A DNA stretch of 39,765 bases from Pseudomonas cuatrocienegasensis (lineage in GTDB: Bacteria; Pseudomonadota; Gammaproteobacteria; Pseudomonadales; Pseudomonadaceae), in assembly GCF_900110925.1 (NCBI RefSeq), contig NZ_FOFP01000021.1:47492-87256 (forward strand), written 5' to 3'. How positions within the stretch are numbered: position 1 is the first letter of the stretch; each line of letters starts with the position of its first letter. Positions 23,739-31,155 of this stretch are shown piece by piece. A program made the translations under genes and the position numbers. A model generated the notes under the pieces. It was given only the letters and a program-made list of their open reading frames with translations, was not told where the DNA came from and ran no database searches.

Positions 23739-24494
23739 ATGCAACCTGTCGTATTGATCACCGGTGCCGCCGGCGGTGTCGGCCGCGCCCTGGCGCAACG
23801 TTTCCACCAGGGCAACTGGCGGGTGGCAGTAACCGACTGCAACGCCGCCGGGCTGATCGCGCTCGGCCAAGAGCTGCCCCTGGCCGCCTCGATCAGCGCC
23901 GACCTGGGCAGCGCCAATGCCTGCCGGGATGTGGTAGACCAAGTGGTCGCCGGTTGTGGCCGCCTGGATGCCTTGGTCAACGCCGCCGGCATCTGGCGCG
24001 AAGGGCCGGTGGAAAGCTTCAGCGAGGCCGACTATGACCTGCTGATGGCGGTCAACCTCAAGGCCCCGTTCTTTATGTGCTCGGCGGCCATTCCCCACCT
24101 CAAGGAGAGCCGCGGCTGCATCGTCAATATCTCCAGCGACGCGGGGCACCAGGGCAATCAGAACGCCGCGGCCTACTGCGCCAGCAAGGGCGGCCTGACC
24201 CTGCTCAGCAAAACCCTGGCGCTGGATCTGGCCCCCTTCGGCGTGCGCTGCAACACGGTTTCGCCCGGCGATATCGACACCCCGATGCTGGCCTTCCAGG
24301 CCGAGCGCTTTGGTAACGGCGACCCCGTCGGCTATTACCGCAGCCTGCTGAGCAAATACCCCCAGGGCGAGCGGGCGCGCTTTATCCAGCCGGCGGAAGT
24401 GGCTGAACTGGTGTACTTCCTCTGCCAGCCAGGTGCGGCCGCCATCACCGGAGCTGACATGGCCATCGACATGGGCTTGTCGGCGGGGATCTGA
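23739..24494 (+). CDS. Short-chain dehydrogenase/reductase (second SDR of the cluster)
   Basis: A 251-residue classical SDR. The cofactor motif is TGAAGGVG, followed by VNAAG (NAG region), VNISSDAG (catalytic Ser) and YCASKGG (YxxxK). The C-terminal SPGDIDTPML and ITGADMAIDMGLSAG agree with the family. ATG 23739 has CGGAGA upstream. It is 94 bp after the ligase gene in the same direction and probably shares its transcript. It is only loosely similar to the first SDR at 19902, so they likely act on different steps, not as duplicates. Confidence 0.92.
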   Translation: MQPVVLITGAAGGVGRALAQRFHQGNWRVAVTDCNAAGLIALGQELPLAASISADLGSANACRDVVDQVVAGCGRLDALVNAAGIWREGPVESFSEADYDLLMAVNLKAPFFMCSAAIPHLKESRGCIVNISSDAGHQGNQNAAAYCASKGGLTLLSKTLALDLAPFGVRCNTVSPGDIDTPMLAFQAERFGNGDPVGYYRSLLSKYPQGERARFIQPAEVAELVYFLCQPGAAAITGADMAIDMGLSAGI

Positions 24495-24560
24495 GGTGTC
24501 TGATAGGCTGTGGCGAACGTCCACTGCCTATCCCCCCGAAGCCCAAAGTCTGGAGCCTGC

Positions 24561-25043
24561 ATGGAACCCGGAAACGCCCAACTGACGATGACCGTGTTGA
24601 TGACCCCGGATATGGCCAACTTTGCCGGCAACGTCCACGGTGGCACCCTGCTCAAGTACCTGGATGAAGTGGCCTACGCCTGCGCCAGCCGCTATGCCGG
24701 CAGTTACGTGGTGACCCTGTCGGTGGACCAGGTGATCTTCCGCGAGCCGATCCATGTCGGTGAACTGGTGACCTTTCTCGCTTCGGTCAACTACACCGGC
24801 CGCACCTCCATGGAGATCGGCATCAAGGTGGTCACCGAGAACATCCGCGAGCGTTCGGTGCGTCATACCAATAGCTGCTTCTTCACCATGGTGGCAGTGG
24901 ATGAGGCGCGCAAGCCCATCCCCATTCCGCCGCGCCAGCCGCAAACTGCCGACGAGCGCCGCCGCTTTGTTCAGGGTGAGCAACGCCGCGGCATTCGCCA
25001 GGAGCTTGACGCCCGTTACCGCGCCTTGAAAACCGATGGCTGA
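24561..25043 (+). CDS. Acyl-CoA thioesterase, hot-dog fold (YciA/BACH type)
   Basis: A 160-residue thioesterase. The catalytic segment NFAGNVHGGTLLKYLDEVA carries Asn24 and Asp35, the usual pair in YciA/BACH enzymes. VDQVIFREPIHVGELV and RHTNSCFFTMVAVDE are further family marks. It hydrolyses acyl-CoA to free acid and CoA in the cytoplasm. ATG 24561 follows TGGAG at six bases. The 66-bp gap from the SDR gene allows co-transcription, but an acyl-CoA step in the amine pathway is only a guess; this gene may be an independent housekeeping one. Confidence 0.93.
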   Translation: MEPGNAQLTMTVLMTPDMANFAGNVHGGTLLKYLDEVAYACASRYAGSYVVTLSVDQVIFREPIHVGELVTFLASVNYTGRTSMEIGIKVVTENIRERSVRHTNSCFFTMVAVDEARKPIPIPPRQPQTADERRRFVQGEQRRGIRQELDARYRALKTDG

Positions 25044-25206
25044 GTGCTGAACACATACTGCTTAAATATTTTTTGGTTATAAGAAAGCCGACCATGTAAA
25101 CTCCCAGGTCTATTTGGCCGCAGCAGGCGATGCCCTGCCGCCGCACCGGCTGCCTCCCCTCCAGCCGCGTGCGGCTCCGGCCGTCGTCTGCAAATCGGGA
25201 GCCGCC

Positions 25207-26895
25207 ATGCCGCACCACACACCCCTGATCGCCACCATTGCCGCCGGCTTCGTGCTGGCCTACATCTTTGGCAGCCTGGCCCATCGCCTGCGCCTGTCGC
25301 CCCTGGTCGGCTACCTGCTGGCCGGGGTTATCGTCGGCCCGTTCACGCCTGGCTTCGTCGCCGACAAGGAGCTGTCCCACGAGATTTCCGAAATCGGCGT
25401 GATCCTGCTGATGTTCGGCGTGGGCCTGCACTTCTCGCTGAAAGACCTGATGTCGGTAAAGCACATCGCCATTCCCGGCGCACTGGTGCAGATCACCGTC
25501 GCCACCCTGCTCGGCATGGGCCTGGCCTGGGCGATTGGCTGGGGTTGGGGCGCTGGCCTGGTGTTCGGCCTGGCATTGTCGGTGGCCAGCACCGTGGTAC
25601 TTTTGCGCGCGCTGGAGGAGCGCCAGTTGCTCGACAGCCGGCGCGGCAAGATCGCCGTGGGCTGGCTGATCGTCGAAGACCTGGTGATGGTCGTGGCCCT
25701 GGTCCTGCTGCCAGCGCTGTCCGGAGTCCTCGGCGGCCTGCCGCTGGGCATGGCCGCGGACAGCAGCGTTGGCCTGCAGTTGGCGTTGACCCTCGGTAAG
25801 GTCATGGCCTTCGTCGCGCTAATGGTCGTGGTCGGTCGCCGGGTCATTCCCTGGTTGCTCGAACGCAGCGCCGGCACCGGCTCGCGTGAGCTGTTCACCC
25901 TGGCCGTGCTGGCCATTGCCATGGGCATTGCCTACGGCTCGGCCAAGCTGTTCGGCGTGTCTTTCGCCCTCGGCGCCTTCTTCGCCGGCATGATCCTCAA
26001 CGAGTCGAAGTACAGCCACCGCGCAGCGGAAGATTCGCTGCCGCTGCGCGACGCTTTCGCCGTGCTGTTTTTCGTCTCCGTGGGCATGCTGTTCAACCCG
26101 GCAATTCTGGTGCAGCAGCCCTTGCTGGTGCTGGGCACGGTGCTGGTTATCGTGGTCGGTAAATCCCTCGCGGCGATGTTGATCGTGCTGGCCTTCCGCA
26201 AGCCACTGAGCACCGCCCTGACCATTTCGGTCAGCCTGGCGCAGATCGGCGAATTCAGTTTTATCCTCGTCGGCCTGGGCGTCAGCCTGGAGCTGCTGCC
26301 ACCTGCCGGGCGCGACCTGGTACTGGCCGGTGCAATCCTGTCGATCCTGCTCAACCCTCTGCTGTTCCTGCTGATCGACCGTTTGCAGCCCTGGCTCGAC
26401 CGCCGCGAAGACACGGTTCCGGTGGACGGCAGCAGCCGCGCCGAAAGCGAAGACAACGACCGCCATCCGATCAGCGAAACCGGCCATGCCATCATCATCG
26501 GCCATGGCCGGGTCGGCAGTCGCATCAGCCGGCGCCTGCGTGCCGAGGGCATACCGCTGGTGATCATCGACGACAACCGCAGCAACGCTCAGGACCTGCG
26601 CGAGGAGGGTTACAGCGTGGTGCTCGGCAACGCGGCCAGTACCCACGTCTTGCAATTGGCCAACGTGGCCCAGGCGCGCTGGCTGATGATCGCCATCCCC
26701 AATTGCCTGGAAGCCGGGCAGATCGCCAAACACGGCCGCGAGGCCAATGCCGCGCTGGACATCATCGCTCGCGCGCATTTCGACGACGATGTCGACTACC
26801 TCAAGGCCCACGACGCCGACCTGGTGGTGATGGGCGAACGGGAAATCGCCCGGGTGATGTTCGCCCGCCTGGGCATGGCCAGCGAGAAAGCCTGA
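25207..26895 (+). CDS. ybaL: YbaL/KefB-type monovalent cation:proton antiporter
   Basis: A 562-residue CPA2 transporter. About 12-13 membrane helices span residues 5-390, with the family segments RLSPLVGYLLAGVIVGPFTPGFVADKEL, GVILLMFGVGLHFSLKDL, STVVLLRALEERQLLDS and FALGAFFAGMILNES. A cytoplasmic RCK/TrkA-N domain (about 425-555) carries the nucleotide-binding IIIGHGRVGSRISRRL and ends VVMGEREIARVMFARLG, as in E. coli YbaL. It lacks nothing obvious. ATG 25207 gives the YbaL-like N terminus; the frame extends upstream through GC-rich leader DNA. A long untranslated leader and an AT-rich stretch near 25060-25085 suggest the promoter lies there. The ion (K+ or Na+) is not certain. Confidence 0.94.
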   Translation: MPHHTPLIATIAAGFVLAYIFGSLAHRLRLSPLVGYLLAGVIVGPFTPGFVADKELSHEISEIGVILLMFGVGLHFSLKDLMSVKHIAIPGALVQITVATLLGMGLAWAIGWGWGAGLVFGLALSVASTVVLLRALEERQLLDSRRGKIAVGWLIVEDLVMVVALVLLPALSGVLGGLPLGMAADSSVGLQLALTLGKVMAFVALMVVVGRRVIPWLLERSAGTGSRELFTLAVLAIAMGIAYGSAKLFGVSFALGAFFAGMILNESKYSHRAAEDSLPLRDAFAVLFFVSVGMLFNPAILVQQPLLVLGTVLVIVVGKSLAAMLIVLAFRKPLSTALTISVSLAQIGEFSFILVGLGVSLELLPPAGRDLVLAGAILSILLNPLLFLLIDRLQPWLDRREDTVPVDGSSRAESEDNDRHPISETGHAIIIGHGRVGSRISRRLRAEGIPLVIIDDNRSNAQDLREEGYSVVLGNAASTHVLQLANVAQARWLMIAIPNCLEAGQIAKHGREANAALDIIARAHFDDDVDYLKAHDADLVVMGEREIARVMFARLGMASEKA

Positions 26896-26982
26896 GCCAC
26901 CCGGCGGCGCATCGGATAGGTACGGGCGGTGGGCGTTTTTTCCGCAGTGCTCAGGTAAGCTGGAGCGTCTCTTTCGCCCGGC

Positions 26983-27387
26983 GTGCCCCTGATGCTGACC
27001 CTTGGCAACCTGTTCGTCCTGATGCTGCTGGCTACCGCCGGCGCCTGGCTGTGGCACGCCCACGGCCTGCGCGAGCAGGCGCTGAAACTGGTACAGCAGC
27101 ATTGCAAACGCGCCGATGTCGAACTGCTCGACGGCGCCGTCGCCCTGCGCCGCCTGGCCCTGCTGCCCGACGCCCGCGGGCGCAAGCGCCTGGCGCGGGT
27201 CTATGGCTTCGAGTTCACGGTAACCGGCGAGCAGCGCCACGACGGCATCATCATCATGTTCGGCCGCCACCTGGGGCGTATCGAGCTGGCCCCGCACCCG
27301 GTGCAGGAGCCACAGCCCGAACCCGTCGCTGTGCAGCATGACGCCAAGGTGATCCAGCTCGACGACTGGCGGCGCAAGGCCGAGTAA
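26983..27387 (+). CDS. DUF3301 family small membrane protein
   Basis: A 134-residue protein (GTG 26983; ATG 26992 is an equal alternative giving 131 residues). One N-terminal membrane helix (LGNLFVLMLLATAGAWLWHA) precedes a cytoplasmic domain with LREQALKLVQQHCKRADVELLDGAVALRRL, YGFEFTVTGEQRHDG and a C-terminal VIQLDDWRRKAE, as in DUF3301 proteins of gammaproteobacteria. Function is not known. It is co-directional with ybaL but 87 bp downstream, after a possible terminator. Confidence 0.85.
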   Translation: MPLMLTLGNLFVLMLLATAGAWLWHAHGLREQALKLVQQHCKRADVELLDGAVALRRLALLPDARGRKRLARVYGFEFTVTGEQRHDGIIIMFGRHLGRIELAPHPVQEPQPEPVAVQHDAKVIQLDDWRRKAE

Positions 27388-27396
27388 GACAGCCGA

Positions 27397-27452
27397 GTAG
27401 CCTGGGTCGAGCTTGGCGACACCCGGGTATCGCTGCGCTCAACCCAGGCTAC
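27397..27452. repeat. Intergenic palindromic repeat, copy 2
   Basis: Arms GTAGCCTGGGT (27397-27407) and ACCCAGGCTAC (27442-27452) are identical to copy 1 (26-96), with a shorter loop holding CACCCGGGT. It lies between the convergent DUF3301 and hydrolase genes, almost touching both stops, so it may act as a bidirectional terminator-like stem. Confidence 0.8.
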
Positions 27453-27454
27453 TG

Positions 27455-28333
27455 TCAGGATTGCGGCAACAGAAACTCGGCCACCCGCTGCGCACTGTCC
27501 TGTGGATATTCCTGCATAAAACAATGCCCACCCGGCACCACCTGCGCGCGCACATGCGGGTTGCCGGCGCACCAGCGTGCCACGGAGCGGGCGACGAAGG
27601 GGTAGCTGTGCTGGCCGTAGAGCACCAGGCTCGGCGTCGTGACCTTGGCCAGCGACGGCCACAAACGGCGTGGGTAGGAACTGAAAATATCGGCCTCGCG
27701 GCTCGGCCGGCAACGCAGCTCGACACCGGCGTCGCTGTCTTTCAACGCATGTTCGATATAGGCGTCGAAGGCTTCGTCCGTCCAGCCACGAAACATCCCG
27801 CGGCCATACAGCGCCTTATGCGCCGCGGCGCGGTCCGGCCAGTTGCTGCGGCGCTTGAGCGCTCTGCTCGCCAGGGTGGTACGCCGGCTCAGGCCGACGA
27901 CATCGGACAGCGCCATCACCCCGATCATCGCCGGGCCGAACAGCACCGGATCGAGCAACACCGCGCGACCGAACAGAGTCGGGCGCTGCGCCAGCATCAG
28001 GCTGGTGAGCACCCCGCCAAAGCTGTGCCCCAGGGCAAACAGCGGCGCATCGGTAAACCGCTCGCGGCCAGCATCGAAGGCCTCCAGGGCCAGTTCGGCG
28101 CTGCGGTTCCAACCGTGAAAACGACCGCCGTGGTCACTCTCGCCGTGCCCCTGCACATCGCACAACCAGAGGTCGAACGCCTCGGCCAGCTCGCGCAGCA
28201 TCGGCGTATACACCCGGCCGCAATAGCCATTGCCGTGCAGCATATGCAGCACCGGCTTGCCGGACGGAGGCGAATACCAACCGCGCAGGGTGAAGCCGGC
28301 GGAACAGGCGTGGGACCAGGGAAGCAACTGCAT
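27455..28333 (-). CDS. Alpha/beta-hydrolase
   Basis: A 292-residue hydrolase of the alpha/beta fold. The nucleophile elbow is LGHSFGG (Ser104), the oxyanion segment is LHGNGYCGRVY, and the C-terminal histidine is in VVPGGHCF. A strand VTTPSLVLYGQHSYPF probably precedes the acid position. No signal peptide, so cytoplasmic. The sequence resembles general esterases or lipases of the class without a defined substrate. It is a single gene, convergent with the DUF3301 gene. Confidence 0.9.
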   Translation of the reverse strand: MQLLPWSHACSAGFTLRGWYSPPSGKPVLHMLHGNGYCGRVYTPMLRELAEAFDLWLCDVQGHGESDHGGRFHGWNRSAELALEAFDAGRERFTDAPLFALGHSFGGVLTSLMLAQRPTLFGRAVLLDPVLFGPAMIGVMALSDVVGLSRRTTLASRALKRRSNWPDRAAAHKALYGRGMFRGWTDEAFDAYIEHALKDSDAGVELRCRPSREADIFSSYPRRLWPSLAKVTTPSLVLYGQHSYPFVARSVARWCAGNPHVRAQVVPGGHCFMQEYPQDSAQRVAEFLLPQS

Positions 28334-28430
28334 AGGCGGTGACCAGTGAACAAACGGCGCTGCAGCTTAGCAGGCCGGCATCGACTCGCCAGCCGCATTC
28401 GCGTCAATCGATAGGACTCGCCGTCGCCAG

Positions 28431-28492
28431 GTAGGGTGCGCTGTGCGTACCAGGGTCAGATGCAGATTCCCGGTGCGCGCGGCGCACCCTAC
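28431..28492. repeat. Palindromic intergenic repeat (GTAGGGTGCGC arms)
   Basis: GTAGGGTGCGC (28431-28441) and GCGCACCCTAC (28482-28492) are perfect inverted arms around a 40-base loop, between the hydrolase start and the downstream end of a CobW gene. It is a third palindrome class in this window; no second copy was seen here. Confidence 0.7.
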
Positions 28493-28575
28493 AGCCCGCT
28501 GCCTTCCTTGATAAATGCAGGCAGTCATCCAAGAGCATTTGTGGCAACGCGGCGTGCCGGCCTCGCCTAGGGCTT

Positions 28576-29547
28576 TCAACGACCTGCTACCCGGCAGGCC
28601 GTCATGCTGGCAACCAGAGCAGTCTGATCCTGTGCTTCGGCAAAAATCAGCTCCAGCCGCGAATCCTTGCGCCACTCACTGGGCTGCCACTGCAATGCCT
28701 GGCCATTCAGGGCATTGGCCGAGCGCCAACCGATGTTGCTGTGCAGCACCAGCTTGGCGCGGCGCCAGGGCAGGCTGGCAAGCCAGTGCTCGATACGCGG
28801 CAACGCGAACTGCTGGCTGGGGTGCCAGCGCCAGCCGATACTCCAGCCTTCGGCCTGCTGCTGCACCTGGCAGATCGGCTCGGCCGGGTTACGCCACAGG
28901 TGGGGCAAGGGCGCGGCGGCCTTGGGCAGGTTATCCAGGGTGCCGCCGCTGTCGCCCTGGGCGCTGAAACCGGGCAGCGCCACCAAGGGCAATGCCCCCT
29001 GGCTGGCCCAGTACATCGGTCGCGCGGGCAGTTGCGCCAGGATGCGTGCCTTGGCCGCAGCGTCCAGCCCTTCGGCCTTGTTCAGCAGCACCAGCCCGGC
29101 GTGCTCCAGTGTCGCTTGCTGGCTCTGCGCCAGGGCTTCGCCACGGGCTACCGCCTGGGCATCCAACACCAGCAGCGGCGCCTGCACCGCCAGCACGCCG
29201 GCCCAGGGCGCTTCGCCCAGTTGCGCCAGCAGTTGCAGCGGATGGCCGAGGCCGGACGGCTCGATCAGCAGACGATGGGGCTTGGCCTGGCGCAACAGGC
29301 GGCTCAGGCCGACCTGAAACGGCACACCGTTGACGCAACACAGGCAGCCACCGGCCACTTCACCCAAGGCCACGCCATCGTCGTGCGTAGTCAGCAGCGC
29401 GGCGTCCAGGCCGACCCGGCCGAACTCGTTGATCAGCACCGCCCAGCGCTCATGGGCCGGCCGTTGCGCCAGGAGGTGGCGGATCAGGCTGGTCTTGCCG
29501 GCGCCCAACGGCCCGGCAATCAGGTGAGTCGGAATATTCTTCAACAT
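28576..29547 (-). CDS. COG0523 (CobW-family) GTPase, second paralogue
   Basis: A 323-residue P-loop GTPase of the CobW/COG0523 group, which includes metal chaperones and zinc-homeostasis proteins. Walker A GPLGAGKT is at residues 12-19, INEFGRVGLD follows, the metal-binding CxCC motif is GGCLCC (Cys68, 70, 71), Walker B region is LIEPSGLGHP, and the base-specificity motif is NKAE (a variant of NKxD). The CobW C-terminal domain covers about 220-323. The start at 29547 precedes the family N terminus; the frame upstream is a repeat-derived extension. No Zur-like box is visible before it, so its control may differ from the paralogue at 31152. It is divergent from a small exported Cys-rich protein. 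Confidence 0.92.
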   Translation of the reverse strand: MLKNIPTHLIAGPLGAGKTSLIRHLLAQRPAHERWAVLINEFGRVGLDAALLTTHDDGVALGEVAGGCLCCVNGVPFQVGLSRLLRQAKPHRLLIEPSGLGHPLQLLAQLGEAPWAGVLAVQAPLLVLDAQAVARGEALAQSQQATLEHAGLVLLNKAEGLDAAAKARILAQLPARPMYWASQGALPLVALPGFSAQGDSGGTLDNLPKAAAPLPHLWRNPAEPICQVQQQAEGWSIGWRWHPSQQFALPRIEHWLASLPWRRAKLVLHSNIGWRSANALNGQALQWQPSEWRKDSRLELIFAEAQDQTALVASMTACRVAGR

Positions 29548-29661
29548 AAGCCTATGGTGCGGGTTTGCCGGCTGAGAGAGAAGCCGCTGACGCTGGAAAA
29601 GCTGCGTGCTAGAGTCGTCGACCTGTTTGATGCCACTGCCTGTTGATCGAGGTTTGTCACG

Positions 29662-30015
29662 ATGCGCGCCGTTCTGCTGTTGGGGATGTTCCTGTTGTCC
29701 GGGCTGGCCTGGGGCGAAGCCTGCGTGGTGCGCAGCCAGGCCGAGCGACTGGATGTGAAGGTCTGCCAACAGAACCGCAGCATCCCACCGAACCTGTTTC
29801 GCAGCGGCTTTTGCCAGCCGCAGCTCAAGGGCCAGACCGTCGCCGTGGAGTTCGTCGAGCAATGCCCAATCGGCGCCTACGGCGTGTGCCGCAACGCCCG
29901 CGTCGGCGGCACGCCCTACCAGCAGGATGTGCATTACTACGGCGTCGCCAGCGACGCGACCTACCTCAAGGCCTACTGCGAGCAGCAAAGCAAAGGCGTG
30001 TGGATGGCGCGCTAA
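29662..30015 (+). CDS. Exported small cysteine-rich protein, unknown function
   Basis: A 117-residue protein with a clear signal peptide (MRAVLLLGMFLLSGLAWG, cleavage probably before EACVV). The mature chain has six cysteines (21, 35, 51, 68, 76, 106), an even number suited to three disulfides in the periplasm. I do not recognise the family. It is divergent from a CobW GTPase with 114 bp between and is followed by a REP array. A metal-related role is only suggested by position. Confidence 0.82.
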   Translation: MRAVLLLGMFLLSGLAWGEACVVRSQAERLDVKVCQQNRSIPPNLFRSGFCQPQLKGQTVAVEFVEQCPIGAYGVCRNARVGGTPYQQDVHYYGVASDATYLKAYCEQQSKGVWMAR

Positions 30016-30023
30016 TAGGCGAA

Positions 30024-30495
30024 CGCTTCGCGCCGGGGCGGCGCTCCTACAAGACAGTAGCCTTGCCACAATCCCGTGGGAGTCGCGCCCCGCGACGAAT
30101 AGAAGCCATCGCACAATCCCACAGACAGCCAACCGCTTCGCGCCGGGGCGGCGCTCCTACAAAGCAGTGGCCTTGCCACAATCCCGTAGGAGTCGCGCCC
30201 CGCGACGAATAGACGCCATCGCACAATCCACACACACCCAACCGCTTCGCGCCGGGGCGGCGCTCCTACAAGGCAGTGGCCTTGCCACAATCCCGTGGGA
30301 GTCGCGTCCCGCAACGAATAGAAGCCATCGCACAATCCACAGACAGCCAACCGCTTCGCGCCGGGGCGGCGCTCCTACAAGGCAGTGGCCTTGCCACAAT
30401 CCCGTAGGAGTCGCGCCCCGCGACGAATAGAAGCCATCGCACAATCCCACAGGCACCCAACCGCTTCGCGCCGGGGCGGCGCTCCTACAGGCTGT
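30024..30495. repeat. Tandem array of BIME-like REP units, period 109-110 bp
   Basis: The phrase CGCTTCGCGCCGGGGCGGCG recurs at 30024, 30134, 30243, 30352 and 30462 (spacings 110, 109, 109, 110), giving four full units and a truncated fifth. Each unit carries two REP-like halves in opposite orientation: one ends GGCGCTCCTAC, the other begins GTAGGAGTCGCGCCCC (or GTGGGAG), with a shared linker GGCCTTGCCACAATCCC. The array fills the 486-bp space between two convergent genes. Units differ by few bases, implying recent tandem amplification. Confidence 0.9.
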
Positions 30496-30501
30496 GATTC
30501 A

Positions 30502-31155
30502 CTACCCCAACCAATCCAGCGTCAGCAGCAAACGCTGCTCACCCGCAGGCGGTTGCGGCGAGCGGTGGATCAGCCCGTGCCCTTCGTTACCCACCCACTT
30601 TTCCCCCTTGGCGAGCAGCACGTCACCGGCTTGCGCCTGGTGGATCCGCGTCGCGTCCTGGGGTTCGGCGGCAGGGTCGCCTAGGCGCTGGCGGGGGATC
30701 ACGCCCTCATCCAGCCATTGGCTGCCGATGCCGGCGTAACTGGTGATCAGCCGCAGCGGCACATGGTCGACGTGAAAGCGCGGGCACATGGCTTTGTCCA
30801 GCACGCGCAGACGCAGGCCGATGCGCCGCGCATCGACCAGGTAGACAAAGGCGCTCACCAGCCAGGCGACATCCGCCAGAAACGCAGCCTGGCCGGGTAG
30901 GTCGCTGTACTGGTCGACCAGGCCGTGCAGCTTCGGCGGCTCTTCCGGGTTGGCCAACTCCAGCACTACGGAGGCCGCCAGGGGATCGCCCTGGGCCAGC
31001 AGGGCGTGGCAGAAATCGCTGATCTGCACCGGCAGTTGCCGCTGCCAACAGGCCAGGTTGACGTCGTCGCGCAGTACCTCGCCGAGCACGTCGATCTGCG
31101 CACTGCACAGCTGCCGCGCCGGCGCGCGCAGTTTTATGGCGTGGGCCAGGCTCAT
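30502..31155 (-). CDS. DUF1826 protein linked to zinc-limitation genes
   Basis: A 217-residue protein of the DUF1826 family. The start ATG (31155) overlaps the stop of the upstream CobW gene by four bases (ATGA), showing translational coupling. It contains CPRFHVDHVPLRLITSYAGIGSQWL, a His-rich segment, and later LAKGEKWVGNEGHGLIHRSPQ, with His/Asp positions that could ligate a metal; the pattern faintly recalls 2-oxoglutarate-type dioxygenases, but this is a guess. DUF1826 genes are usually found next to CobW and dksA2 in the Zur regulon of pseudomonads. No biochemical role is known to me. Confidence 0.88.
   Translation of the reverse strand: MSLAHAIKLRAPARQLCSAQIDVLGEVLRDDVNLACWQRQLPVQISDFCHALLAQGDPLAASVVLELANPEEPPKLHGLVDQYSDLPGQAAFLADVAWLVSAFVYLVDARRIGLRLRVLDKAMCPRFHVDHVPLRLITSYAGIGSQWLDEGVIPRQRLGDPAAEPQDATRIHQAQAGDVLLAKGEKWVGNEGHGLIHRSPQPPAGEQRLLLTLDWLG

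Noticed and set aside
26896..26945. Terminator after ybaL (GGTGGGCGTTTTTT)
   Set aside because: A T-run is present but I could not find a convincing stem; the best pairing, CCACC with GGTGG, has a long loop.
30024..30495. CRISPR array
   Set aside because: The period is about 110 bp with nearly the whole unit repeated and no unique spacers or cas genes; it is a REP/BIME array.
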